From NCBI RefSeq assembly GCF_900104395.1, contig NZ_FMXX01000038.1: DNA of 27,576 nucleotides; one strand, written 5' to 3'. Under the pieces are notes generated by a model. It was not told the origin of the DNA, made no database searches, and was given only the letters and a program-made list of their open reading frames with translations. Source of the DNA: Fusobacterium_C necrophorum (GTDB taxonomy: Bacteria; Fusobacteriota; Fusobacteriia; Fusobacteriales; Fusobacteriaceae). Position numbers and translations under genes: made by a program. Below are positions 6,610 to 14,803 of this stretch, piece by piece (positions within the stretch are counted from its first letter, which is position 1; every line of letters begins with the position of its first letter).

Positions 6610-8037
6610 ATGGCAAATTATGTATTAACACTGGCTTTAAAAACTGAACTTTGGCATAAACATATTTTAGAAAAAAGATTAAATATTGCTAGAATGATAT
6701 ATAATGCTTGTCTTTGTGAAATTCTTAAAAGACATAGAAAAATGCTAAATTCTCTTGAATATAAAGAAATTAATAATTTAGATAAAAAGGAACAATCAAA
6801 AAGATATAAAGAATTAGATAAAAAATATTTCATATCTAAATTTGAATTAAACAAGTATATGAAACATATGACACAAAAATTTAAAAAGAATATAGGCTCT
6901 CAAATGGGGCAAGAATTAGCTGAAAGAGCTTTTGCGACTTATGAAAAACTTAAATATGGTAAAGCTAAAAAAGTATATTTTAAAAGTTATGGAGATTTCT
7001 ATTCTGTTAGAGAGAAAGGAAATATAACAGGGCTTAGATTTTTTAAAGAAGATTGTTGTATATCTTGGTTGGGATTAAAGATTCCAGTAATAATAAACAA
7101 GAATGATAAATATTCACAAAGTTGTTTTTTAGATAAGTTACTGTATTGTAGGCTGATTAAAAGAGTTGTAAATGGAAAAAATAAATATTATGTTCAAATA
7201 ACTTTTGAGGGAACACCTCCTAAAAAACATAAAATTGGAGAAGAAAATGAAATAGGAATCGATATAGGAACATCAACAATAGCAATCGTTAGCGATAAGG
7301 AAGTTAAATTACAAATATTAGCAGAAAATATTGGAATAAATGAAAAGGAAAAAACAAGACTACAAAGAAAATTAGATAGGCAGAGAAGAGCAAATAATCC
7401 TAATAAATATAATACTGATGGTACTATAAAAAGTAATAATAAAGAAAAATGGAAAAAAAGTAAATCATATTTAAAAACACAATTAAAACTTTCTAATATA
7501 CAAAGAAAAATCGCAGAGAAAAGGAAACAATCTCATACTATTTTAGCGAATAGTATACTAGAAATTGGAACAATAGTAAAGGTTGAAAATATGAGTTTTA
7601 AAGGTTTACAGAAAAGAAGTAAAAAAAATGAAATATCTGAAAAAACCGGAAAATTCAAAAAGAAAAAAAGATTTGGGAAATCCTTATCTAATAGAGCACC
7701 AGCATTATTGATTGAAATCATAGATAGAAAATTAGGATATATTGGAAAAAATATATTAAAGGTAAATACTTTTAAAGTAAAGGCAAGCCAATTAAATCAT
7801 GAAACAAATGAATATGAAAAGAAAAGTCTATCTAAAAGATGGGTAGAAATAGTAGGAAATAAAATACAAAGAGATTTGTATTCAGCATTTTTAATAAAAA
7901 ATGTAAAAGAAAATTTAGAAGAAGTGAATATAGAAAAAGCCAAAAAAGAATTTAAAAATTTTGTAAAATTGCATAATAAAGAAATGGAAAGAATAAAAAA
8001 AAGTGGTGTAAAAACATTAAAATGTATGGGATTTTAA
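6610..8037 (+). CDS. tnpB: TnpB-type RNA-guided nuclease lacking the zinc ribbon
   Basis: The 475-residue protein has the three RuvC acidic residues: Asp218 in EIGIDIGTST, Glu326 in VKVENMSFKGL and Asp422 in IQRDLYSAFLI. Between motifs II and III ordinary TnpB proteins have a four-cysteine ribbon. Here that stretch (about 388-420) reads FKVKASQLNHETNEYEKKSL and then SKRWVEIVGNK, with no cysteine. The N-terminal half is lysine-rich and long, and a C-terminal extension of about 45 residues follows motif III. TnpB proteins cut DNA guided by an RNA made from the element's right end. The intact triad argues for activity. ATG follows AAAAGGAGGAGTT. Confidence 0.9.
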   Translation: MANYVLTLALKTELWHKHILEKRLNIARMIYNACLCEILKRHRKMLNSLEYKEINNLDKKEQSKRYKELDKKYFISKFELNKYMKHMTQKFKKNIGSQMGQELAERAFATYEKLKYGKAKKVYFKSYGDFYSVREKGNITGLRFFKEDCCISWLGLKIPVIINKNDKYSQSCFLDKLLYCRLIKRVVNGKNKYYVQITFEGTPPKKHKIGEENEIGIDIGTSTIAIVSDKEVKLQILAENIGINEKEKTRLQRKLDRQRRANNPNKYNTDGTIKSNNKEKWKKSKSYLKTQLKLSNIQRKIAEKRKQSHTILANSILEIGTIVKVENMSFKGLQKRSKKNEISEKTGKFKKKKRFGKSLSNRAPALLIEIIDRKLGYIGKNILKVNTFKVKASQLNHETNEYEKKSLSKRWVEIVGNKIQRDLYSAFLIKNVKENLEEVNIEKAKKEFKNFVKLHNKEMERIKKSGVKTLKCMGF

Positions 8038-8200
8038 AATAAAAAAATGGTTTTGAACCGAGCCAACAGGATGTGAATGTTCTCAACGGAGAACTTGTTC
8101 ATGAAAGTCTTAAGGAAATTAGCTAGTGTTTGAATACTAGATATTCAAAAGAAACTGAATAGTACTTAAGAACCTCGTGACTTTAGTCGTGAGAGGTTCA
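8038..8200 (+). ncRNA. Probable omega-RNA (reRNA) scaffold region of the IS605 element
   Basis: The 133 nt between tnpB and the right-end hairpin are non-coding and rich in stems: GTTCTC-AACG-GAGAAC at 8079-8094, CTAGT/ACTAG near 8124-8140, and the right-end hairpin. In this family the guide RNA covers the tnpB 3' end to the element end and uses the adjoining flank as guide, here starting about 8203. No transcript evidence is possible from sequence alone. Confidence 0.5.
8171..8196 (+). repeat. IS605 right-end hairpin
   Basis: AACCTCGTGAC (8171-8181), loop TTTA, GTCGTGAGGTT (8186-8196): 11 pairs including two wobbles. The core matches the left-end hairpin except for one base. Confidence 0.8.
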
Positions 8201-8250
8201 GAGCAAAAAGAAACATAGGATATTAGAAATAGCAAGGGAAAAATAAACAG

Positions 8251-8297
8251 AAAAGGACTGATTGAAAATAGAATATTTTGAAATCGGTCTTTTCTTT
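8251..8297 (+). terminator. Terminator stranded beyond the IS element
   Basis: Stem AAAGGACTGATT (8252-8263) with AATCGGTCTTTT (8282-8293) and further Ts. It follows the inserted element and precedes the TPR operon. It probably once terminated the SUFU-gene transcript. Confidence 0.65.
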
Positions 8298-8366
8298 TAT
8301 GAAAAGAAGTAAAAAGTGATTCGGGAGAAGAAAAAAGAATAAGAGAGAGAAATTTTATTAGAAATG

Positions 8367-8375
8367 TGTTATAAT
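8367..8375 (+). promoter_or_regulatory. Extended -10 promoter of the 12-gene operon
   Basis: TGT-TATAAT with a weak -35, 37 nt upstream of the TTG start at 8412 and its AAGGAGG site. Confidence 0.6.
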
Positions 8376-8411
8376 AAAGTGGGAAATTTTTTAGCATAAG
8401 GAGGTCTGACA

Positions 8412-11159
8412 TTGAAGAAAAAAGTATCAACGTTAGGAATATATTTTTTACTTACAACATTAAGTTTTTCGGGGGAGAGAGAAGACTTTCAAAGAATTGA
8501 TCGTTTGTATAAAGAAAGAAATTTTGACGCTGCTTTACAACAATCCGTTCAATATATCAAAAATTACCCATCTTCGAGTAGAATTTTAGAGATGAGAAAT
8601 CAAGTGGGAAAACTATACTTCATTCAAAAAGACTATGGCAAAGCACGAGAGCAATTTCGTGCCATTTTATCTATGGAGCCGAGTGGAAGTACTCGAAATG
8701 AAACCTACTACTATTTGGCGAGAATTTATGCAGCTCTGGGAGAACAGGATCAAAATCGTTTTGCCTTAACTCAAATTAAGCCAAGCAGTTCTTTCTATGC
8801 AAAGGCTCATTATGAGTCCGCCATTCAGTACATGGAAAAAATGAAGTATCAGGAAGCCATTCAACTTTTGGCAGTTCCGATTCATAAAAAAGGAGATTTT
8901 TATGCAGAATCTCTTTTAAATACGGCTTTAGCCTATTTTAATCAGGAGGACTTCGTGTCTTCTAAAAAATATCTGTTGGAATATAGTTCTGTGGAACAAC
9001 ATAAAAATCGAAGTTTGGTAGAATATTTATATGGAACCATGCTTTACAAAGAAAATAAACTGTCCGACTCGATACAACGATTGGAGGCTTTGGTCCAACA
9101 GGATTCCACGAGTTTGTATGCCAAAAAGGCAATTTTGACCTTGATTGAGATTTACAGCAATCAAGGAGATGCTGCGAAGGTAGAAGAAAAATTATTAAAA
9201 TTGCAAGGAACTCCGGAATACAACCGAGCGATGACCATGATAGGAGATTTGTATGTCAGCAGACAACAATATCAAAAAGCCTTGGAGATGTATGCGAAGA
9301 GCAATCAACAGAAGGATCCGAGATTATTATACGGAAAAGCATATTCTCTATATAAATTAGACCGTTTGCAAGAGGCTTTGCAGGCTTTTGAACAGCTACG
9401 TTCTACGGATTATTACAATCAGGCTATTTATCATATTTTTGCAATTGAATATCGTTTGAAAAATTATCAAAGAATTTTAGACAATCGAGATATTATGAAA
9501 CGTGTCGTTGTCACACAGACGGATAATGACAACATCAATACAATTATTGCCAATGCCGCTTATGAATTGGGAGAATACAGTTTGTCGAAAGATTATTACG
9601 GACGTTTGTATGCCATTACTCCGAAAAAAGAAAATTTATTTCGTATTATACTAATGGATAGTAAGACAATGGATTTGGACGACATGGCAAGACGTTTTGC
9701 GGACTACCGTAAATATTATCCGACGGATACGGAATTTCGAAAAGAAATTACACAGGCGGTAGGAGAAGCCTACTATAAAGCAGGAAAAACGGAGGAAGCG
9801 ATAGCAGTCTATCGAAATTATTTACAGGAACACTATGATTTGGAAATTACACAGGCTTTAACGGTAGCTCTTTTAAAAGAAAAACGTTATGGAGAAATGG
9901 AAGAATATCTTTCCAAAGTGCCGGAAGGAAAGGAAAATCAATATCTTCGAGGAATTGCTGCTATGGGAAGCGGAGATCATGCACAGGCGGAGGTATATTT
10001 TTATCAAATCTTATCTAAACTGGAAGAAGGAAACTCCGAAATTCCAAAGATTCAATTAAATCGAGTTCGAAATTTCTTCTTAATGGAAAAATATTCCGAA
10101 GTGACAAAGGTCGGAGAGTCCTATTTATCAAAATTTGCAAGTGGAAAGGAACGACAGGAAGTGTTGGACAAAGTGGCTTTAAGCTATTTCAGACTTGGAA
10201 ATTATGAAAAAGCGAGAGAATACAACAGACAAATTTCTGATATTGCAGGTTTTGAAGAATACGGAAAATTTCAAATTGCGGATACCTATTATAATGAAAA
10301 AAAATATCAGGAAGCAGCTAATCGTTTCCAAGATTTATTCACAACTTATCCGAATGGAAGCTATGCGGAGCAGGCGAGATATTGGTATGCGAATTGTTTG
10401 GCAATGCTTGGAAATCAAGCTGCTTTTGTGGAAGAAAAACAAAATTTTATGAGAGATTATCCGAACAGTTCCTTTGTGGAAACTCTCTCTTCTTTGGATA
10501 AGAACTTAAAGTCGGATTTGGCGAAGAAAAAATTGGAAGAAAGCATTCAAAATAAAAAAGTAAAGAATGCACAAGCCTATGTCAGTCAGGTACAAAGTCC
10601 GGAAGATAAGGCTTATTATCAGGCAAAAGTCTATGATTCTCAAAAAAAATCGGACTTGGCGAGAAAAGAGTATGAAAAATTATTGCAGAGTGCAAAGTAC
10701 AAAGATTATGCAAATCTGCAATTAGGAAATTACTGGTATGCAAAAAAAGATTGGAAAAAAGCGAAACAGTATTATACGACAGCCAATTCTTTAGGAGGAG
10801 CCGGAAACAAAGATTTTGTATTGTATCAGCTGGCAAATTTAAACAGCATGGAGGGAAGGGACCAAGAAGCTTTGAAATTGTACCGAGCGGTATACAAATC
10901 TTATCCGGGAAAATATGGAGTACAAGCCAAAACAAAGGCGGCAGAAATTTTTGAAAAGCTGGGAGATGAAAAGTCGTATCTTTTCCTATATCAAGAATTG
11001 TCGAAAGTCAAAGAAAAACAAATCAAAGTCTATGCTTTGGAAAAATTGCTATATTTCGCTTTGGAAAAAGAAAATATGAAAGAGGCAAAAAAATATTATG
11101 AAAGTTTGAAACAACAAGATGCTGCAAAGGCAAAAAAATATCAAGATTTTTTTAGATAG
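8412..11159 (+). CDS. Large exported tetratricopeptide-repeat protein
   Basis: The 915-residue protein starts at TTG, supported by AAGGAGG seven nt upstream and a signal peptide directly after it (MKKKVSTLGIYFLLTTLSFS, cleavage near residue 20). The rest is almost entirely TPR helices, with repeats such as YGKAREQFRAIL, YQEAIQLLAVP, YQKALEMYAKS, LQEALQAFEQL, YQEAANRFQDLFTTYPNGSY and QEALKLYRAVYKSYP. No membrane segment follows the signal, so it is probably periplasmic or attached to the outer membrane from inside. It heads the operon leading to exbB-exbD-tonB, which suggests a scaffold or partner of that energised complex (inference). It resembles CpoB/YbgF and BamD-like TPR proteins in kind but is far longer. 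Confidence 0.85.
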   Translation: MKKKVSTLGIYFLLTTLSFSGEREDFQRIDRLYKERNFDAALQQSVQYIKNYPSSSRILEMRNQVGKLYFIQKDYGKAREQFRAILSMEPSGSTRNETYYYLARIYAALGEQDQNRFALTQIKPSSSFYAKAHYESAIQYMEKMKYQEAIQLLAVPIHKKGDFYAESLLNTALAYFNQEDFVSSKKYLLEYSSVEQHKNRSLVEYLYGTMLYKENKLSDSIQRLEALVQQDSTSLYAKKAILTLIEIYSNQGDAAKVEEKLLKLQGTPEYNRAMTMIGDLYVSRQQYQKALEMYAKSNQQKDPRLLYGKAYSLYKLDRLQEALQAFEQLRSTDYYNQAIYHIFAIEYRLKNYQRILDNRDIMKRVVVTQTDNDNINTIIANAAYELGEYSLSKDYYGRLYAITPKKENLFRIILMDSKTMDLDDMARRFADYRKYYPTDTEFRKEITQAVGEAYYKAGKTEEAIAVYRNYLQEHYDLEITQALTVALLKEKRYGEMEEYLSKVPEGKENQYLRGIAAMGSGDHAQAEVYFYQILSKLEEGNSEIPKIQLNRVRNFFLMEKYSEVTKVGESYLSKFASGKERQEVLDKVALSYFRLGNYEKAREYNRQISDIAGFEEYGKFQIADTYYNEKKYQEAANRFQDLFTTYPNGSYAEQARYWYANCLAMLGNQAAFVEEKQNFMRDYPNSSFVETLSSLDKNLKSDLAKKKLEESIQNKKVKNAQAYVSQVQSPEDKAYYQAKVYDSQKKSDLARKEYEKLLQSAKYKDYANLQLGNYWYAKKDWKKAKQYYTTANSLGGAGNKDFVLYQLANLNSMEGRDQEALKLYRAVYKSYPGKYGVQAKTKAAEIFEKLGDEKSYLFLYQELSKVKEKQIKVYALEKLLYFALEKENMKEAKKYYESLKQQDAAKAKKYQDFFR

Positions 11160-11176
11160 CAAGTTGAGGTGAAAGA

Positions 11177-11545
11177 ATGAAAAAACAAAAGATGATGTTG
11201 GGGCTGTTTCTTATCTGTTCTTGTTTGGCATTGGCAGAAGGAGAAATACGAGAGCTTACGACAGAAACGGAAGGAACAACAACCGGCAATGTACTGGATA
11301 AAGGAATTACCGCTCAAAATGAACAAACCTTGGAAGTAAAGGAATTGGACACACAGGAATTATTATTACAAAACCAAGATTTGGAATCTTCTTCCATTAA
11401 AATTACCGGAAAGGCCTTGCAAGAGCAACAACAGCAAGTAAAAGTAGTACAAAATGATACTCTAAAAATTGAAGAAGAATTGGCAGCGGGAGTAAAACCG
11501 AAAAGTTTTTGGCAAAAAATAAAAGATTTTTTTACAGGAGAATAG
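11177..11545 (+). CDS. Small exported protein of unknown function in the exb/tonB operon
   Basis: The 122-residue product has a clear signal peptide (MKKQKMMLGLFLICSCLALA, cleavage before EGE). The mature part of about 100 residues is polar and acidic, rich in Q/E/T, with a likely coiled-coil or extended segment (LQEQQQQVKVVQNDTLKIEE). It ends in KPKSFWQKIKDFFTGE, a short amphipathic helix. No known domain is recognised. It sits 17 nt after the TPR gene and 13 nt before exbB, so it is co-expressed with both and may be an accessory periplasmic piece of the TonB system. Ribosome site GAGGTGAAAGA. Confidence 0.7.
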   Translation: MKKQKMMLGLFLICSCLALAEGEIRELTTETEGTTTGNVLDKGITAQNEQTLEVKELDTQELLLQNQDLESSSIKITGKALQEQQQQVKVVQNDTLKIEEELAAGVKPKSFWQKIKDFFTGE

Positions 11546-11558
11546 AGAGGGGATCAAG

Positions 11559-12170
11559 ATGCAGTTCATGAAAATTGGAGGACTTTTAATGTGGTTTATT
11601 TTTGCATTGGGAGTACTCGGTCTATATGCTATTTTAGAAAGAACCGTATATTTTATGATTCGAGAAAAGAATAGTATTGCAAATTTGAATAAAAAATTAA
11701 AAGATATGTTGGAAAAAAATAAAATCAAAGAAGCAATTGTACATTTAAACAGCAATAAATCTTCTTCCGCTCGGGTGTTACAAGCCATTTTAATCTATGG
11801 GTATAAAGAAAATAAGAAAAGTTTGGAAGCTTTGGAGGAAAAAGGAAAGGAAGTAGCGATTCAGCAATTACGACATTTGGAGAGAAATATGTGGCTTATT
11901 TCCGTAGCGGCTCATGTGGCTCCTTTGGTAGGACTATTGGGAACCGTAACCGGAATGATAAAAGCCTTCCAAGCGGTTGCACTGTATGGAACAGGAGATC
12001 CTGCCGTATTGGCGAAAGGAATTTCGGAAGCTTTGTATACGACAGCAGGAGGACTTTTTGTAGCAATTCCGGCAATGATCCTCTATAATTATTATAACAA
12101 AAAAATTGACACTATCATAAGCGATATGGAACAATCCAGTACGGAATTATTGAATTACTTCCGACGATAA
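11559..12170 (+). CDS. exbB: ExbB/TolQ/MotA-type proton channel subunit
   Basis: The 203-residue inner-membrane protein has three membrane segments (about 8-26, 112-136 and 156-177). The family core APLVGLLGTVTGMIKAFQ is at 121-138 and EALYTTAGGLFVAIPAMILY at 157-176. Glu157 corresponds to the conserved pore Glu, with Thr161/Thr162 in the same helix. With ExbD it converts proton-motive force into motion of TonB. The start at 11559 is favoured over the ATG at 11568 because GAGGGG lies six nt before it. It could equally be called TolQ, but the following ExbD and TonB genes decide. Confidence 0.9.
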   Translation: MQFMKIGGLLMWFIFALGVLGLYAILERTVYFMIREKNSIANLNKKLKDMLEKNKIKEAIVHLNSNKSSSARVLQAILIYGYKENKKSLEALEEKGKEVAIQQLRHLERNMWLISVAAHVAPLVGLLGTVTGMIKAFQAVALYGTGDPAVLAKGISEALYTTAGGLFVAIPAMILYNYYNKKIDTIISDMEQSSTELLNYFRR

Positions 12171-12184
12171 AAGAAGGCGATAAT

Positions 12185-12619
12185 ATGAAGATAGAAAGAA
12201 AAAAAAGAAGAGGAGCGGGAGAGTTGGCTCTGGAAATGACTCCCATGATAGATGTGGTATTTTTACTCCTAATCTTTTTCATGTTGGCAACGACTTTTGA
12301 CAATAAGTCAGGAATCAAAATTGATTTGCCGAAATCTGCAATCCGGGAAGAAAGGGCAGTTCATAAATTACAAATTTTCGCAGATAAGAATCAAAATTTA
12401 TATCTATCCTATGAACAAGCCGGAAAAGAAAAGAAAATTTCTGTTCCTAAGGAGAAATTACAGGCCAGTCTGGAAGAACAACTTCGTATGACGGAAGATA
12501 AAAAAGTAGTGATTTCTGCAGACAAAAGTCTTTCTCACGGCTATATTGTGGAATTGATGACTGCAGCAAAAGGAGCAGGAGCCGAAGCTTTGAATATTGA
12601 TACCACATATCAAAAATAA
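12185..12619 (+). CDS. exbD: ExbD/TolR biopolymer transport protein
   Basis: The 144-residue protein has a basic cytoplasmic tail (MKIERKKRRGAGELALEM) and one membrane helix, TPMIDVVFLLLIFFMLATTF, at 19-38. Asp23 is the conserved proton-carrying residue. A periplasmic domain of about 100 residues follows, ending VISADKSLSHGYIVELMTAA, which fits the family. It forms the peptidoglycan- and TonB-facing part of the ExbBD motor. It lies 14 nt after exbB with a GAAGGCGAT site. Confidence 0.93.
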   Translation: MKIERKKRRGAGELALEMTPMIDVVFLLLIFFMLATTFDNKSGIKIDLPKSAIREERAVHKLQIFADKNQNLYLSYEQAGKEKKISVPKEKLQASLEEQLRMTEDKKVVISADKSLSHGYIVELMTAAKGAGAEALNIDTTYQK

Positions 12620-12633
12620 AGAGGGAGGAGAAA

Positions 12634-13395
12634 ATGAAAAAAGTAGATATTCCTTGTTTTCTCCTTTCTTTAGGACTTTCTTTTTTCGTTTTATTTTTGT
12701 TATCTATGACTTTACCCAAGCCTTCTGAAGAGGTGGAGACATTAAAAATCGGATTGATAGCATCGGAAAATAATAATGTCTTTGAGAGCGATGGAAGCTC
12801 CAGTAGCGACGCGACTCCTGCCAATGTGGAAAAACCGAAATTACCGGAACCGCCAAAATTGGAAGAGATAGAGGAGGAAACCGAAGCTGAAACAAAGACA
12901 GAGGAGAAAGTGGAAGAGAGGGGAGAAATAAAAAAGCCGAACTTAGCAGATTTAAAGAAAATGATTTCCAAACCGAAATTAGAAAATCCTTCTGTGAATA
13001 TGGAGCGTTTTGATAAGAAAACTTCTTCAAAAAATGGGATTGGAATCGATATTGACAAAATTTTATCTAAGGCAAGCGGACAAAAAGGACTTCCCAGCGG
13101 TTCGAGAATGGGAGTGATAGACGGGACGGCAGTCATTCAATGGAATCCAAGCAATCCGGAACCGGATTTTCCGGAAATTGCTAAAAAGACCGGAAAAAAT
13201 GGAAGCGTCATTTTGTTGATTACGGTGAATGAATTGGGGGAGGTCATTTCTGTGCGAATGGAGCAAGGAAGCGGAGTTCCGGAAATCAATGAAGCCATTT
13301 CCAAAGTGGCAAGAACATGGAAGGTGAAATTGGTAAAAAAAGGAAGATCCGTTGGAGGAACTTTTGTATTAAAATATAGTTTTCATTTAAAATAA
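12634..13395 (+). CDS. tonB: TonB-family energy transducer
   Basis: The 253-residue protein has a single N-terminal membrane anchor (about 7-27). A periplasmic linker rich in P, K and E follows (KPKLPEPPKLEEIEEETEAE region). The C-terminal TonB fold starts near residue 168: EPDFPEIAKKTGKNGSVILL, then VNELGEVISVRMEQGSG and a closing FVLKYSF strand. It lacks the long proline-lysine repeat of enteric TonB. It transmits ExbBD energy to outer-membrane transporters. None of those receptors is encoded in the window. AGGGAGGAG site, 14 nt after exbD. Confidence 0.9.
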   Translation: MKKVDIPCFLLSLGLSFFVLFLLSMTLPKPSEEVETLKIGLIASENNNVFESDGSSSSDATPANVEKPKLPEPPKLEEIEEETEAETKTEEKVEERGEIKKPNLADLKKMISKPKLENPSVNMERFDKKTSSKNGIGIDIDKILSKASGQKGLPSGSRMGVIDGTAVIQWNPSNPEPDFPEIAKKTGKNGSVILLITVNELGEVISVRMEQGSGVPEINEAISKVARTWKVKLVKKGRSVGGTFVLKYSFHLK

Positions 13396-13411
13396 TACTT
13401 GGGGTGAGAGA

Positions 13412-14800
13412 ATGATTTTATTGGGGTTTCGATTAGATGCTGAGCTGAAAGAAGAGCTGTCCAACAATTTTGAAAATAACTTGAGTTTTGCAGATAACAT
13501 TGTTGATTTTATGGATTGTGTGAAAACCAAAAAATATGAAGCAATTGTTATTGAGGAGCAAAATTTGAAGGATGACAATTTGATGAATTTAATCGCAAAG
13601 GTTTCGGAGTTTCAAAAGAAAGGGGTCATTATCGTCTTGGGAGAAACTTCCAATCTCAAAGTGGTAGCGGGAAGTATTAAGGCGGGAGCCTACGATTATA
13701 TCTTGAAACCGGAAGAAAATTCGACAATAGTCAAAAGCATTGAAAAATCTGTCAAAGATTATAAGATCATGGCGGAACGGATTGATAAAAATCGAAAAAT
13801 CGGAGATAAACTGATTGGACGTAGTAAAGAAATGATGGAACTGTATAAAATGATAGGAAAGGTTGCAGGAAATGATGTTCCCGTTTTGGTAGTGGGAGAA
13901 CGCGGAACGGGAAAAACCAGTGTTGCTAAGGCAATTCATCAATTGAGTAATGTTTCGGAGGAAGGCTTTTTAAGTATTAACTGCAATTCTTTTCGTGGGG
14001 AATTGATAGAAAGAAAGTTGTTCGGCTATGAAATTGGAGCTTTTCAAGGAGCGAATTTTAATCAAAAAGGAATTTTGGAACAGGAAGAAATGAAAATTCT
14101 ACATTTAGGAAATGTCGAATCTTTGAGTTTGGATATGCAGTCCAAAATTTTATATCTTTTGGAAGAACAAAAATTTTTCCGTTTGGGAGGACAAGATTCC
14201 ATTCAAAGTAAAGTAAGGATTATTACCAGTACCAGTGAGGACTTGGAACTGAGAATTCAACAAGGAAAGTTTATTGAAGAGCTATATCGAAAATTGAGAG
14301 TTGTGGAAATTCATATTCCTCCGTTACGAAATCGAAAAAATGACATTCCTTTTATTGCGGATCATTATATCACGGAATGTAATCTGGAATTAAATACAAA
14401 CATTCGTGGAATGAGTCGTCCTGCTCTCAAAAAAATTATGCGTTATGACTGGCCCGGCAATGTCAATGAGTTGAAAAATGCGATTAAATCCGCTATGACA
14501 CTTTGTCGAGGAAATTCTATCTTGTTGGAGGATTTACCAAGCACCGTGTTAGGAGAAAAAGTCATGACGAAGGCAGGAATAGGAGAGCTTTCCTTGAAAG
14601 AATGGATACGCCAGGAAATTCAATATTACAAGAATGAAAACTCTCAAGATTATTATGGACAAATTATATCGAAAGTGGAAAAAGAATTGATTCATCAAAT
14701 TTTAGAAATGACCAATGGAAAAAAGGTGGAAACGGCAGAAATTTTAGGAATTACAAGAAATACCTTGAGAACAAAAATGAATAACTATGGTTTGGAGTAA
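13412..14800 (+). CDS. NtrC-type regulator with eroded receiver and ATPase motifs
   Basis: The 462-residue protein has the NtrC layout: a receiver-like domain (1-120), an AAA+ domain (about 133-375) and a Fis-type helix-turn-helix (about 425-462, VETAEILGITRNTLRTKMNN). Walker A is intact (GERGTGKT, 162-169), as are PPLRNRKNDIP and WPGNVNELKNA. Key residues are missing elsewhere. The receiver has VIEEQN where the phospho-accepting Asp is expected (about 47-51), though Lys99-Pro is kept. The Walker B position reads KILHLGNVESL (228-238) instead of the usual TLFLDEI. The sigma-54 loop is GAFQGA (209-214) rather than GAFTGA. It probably binds DNA without phosphorylation and with little ATPase activity (inference). 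It sits between tonB and dnaX, with the dnaX start 3 nt past its stop. Confidence 0.85.
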   Translation: MILLGFRLDAELKEELSNNFENNLSFADNIVDFMDCVKTKKYEAIVIEEQNLKDDNLMNLIAKVSEFQKKGVIIVLGETSNLKVVAGSIKAGAYDYILKPEENSTIVKSIEKSVKDYKIMAERIDKNRKIGDKLIGRSKEMMELYKMIGKVAGNDVPVLVVGERGTGKTSVAKAIHQLSNVSEEGFLSINCNSFRGELIERKLFGYEIGAFQGANFNQKGILEQEEMKILHLGNVESLSLDMQSKILYLLEEQKFFRLGGQDSIQSKVRIITSTSEDLELRIQQGKFIEELYRKLRVVEIHIPPLRNRKNDIPFIADHYITECNLELNTNIRGMSRPALKKIMRYDWPGNVNELKNAIKSAMTLCRGNSILLEDLPSTVLGEKVMTKAGIGELSLKEWIRQEIQYYKNENSQDYYGQIISKVEKELIHQILEMTNGKKVETAEILGITRNTLRTKMNNYGLE

Positions 14801-14803
14801 AAA

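Larger units (their letters stand above)
6085..8202 (+). mobile_element. IS200/IS605-family element with tnpA, tnpB and both end hairpins
   Basis: Boundaries are approximate. The left-end hairpin is at 6099-6118 and the right-end hairpin at 8171-8196, sharing 19 of 20 core bases. Between them lie an intact Y1 transposase gene and a tnpB-type gene in the same direction, 12 nt apart. The element has no terminal inverted repeats, as expected for the family. Its insertion is at the stop of the SUFU-domain gene. A terminator that probably served that gene (8251-8297) is stranded on the far side. Confidence 0.85.

Noticed and set aside
6099..8196. The pair of near-identical hairpins as the start of a CRISPR-like array
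   Set aside because: Only two copies, 2 kb apart, each at an end of the IS200/IS605 element; they are its TnpA recognition hairpins.
10582..10935. Minus-strand ORF of 117 codons
   Set aside because: It is a shadow of the TPR gene.
12447..13136. Minus-strand ORF of 229 codons
   Set aside because: It is antisense to exbD and tonB, which have clear family motifs; the serine-rich product is what the reverse of a lysine/glutamate-rich gene gives.
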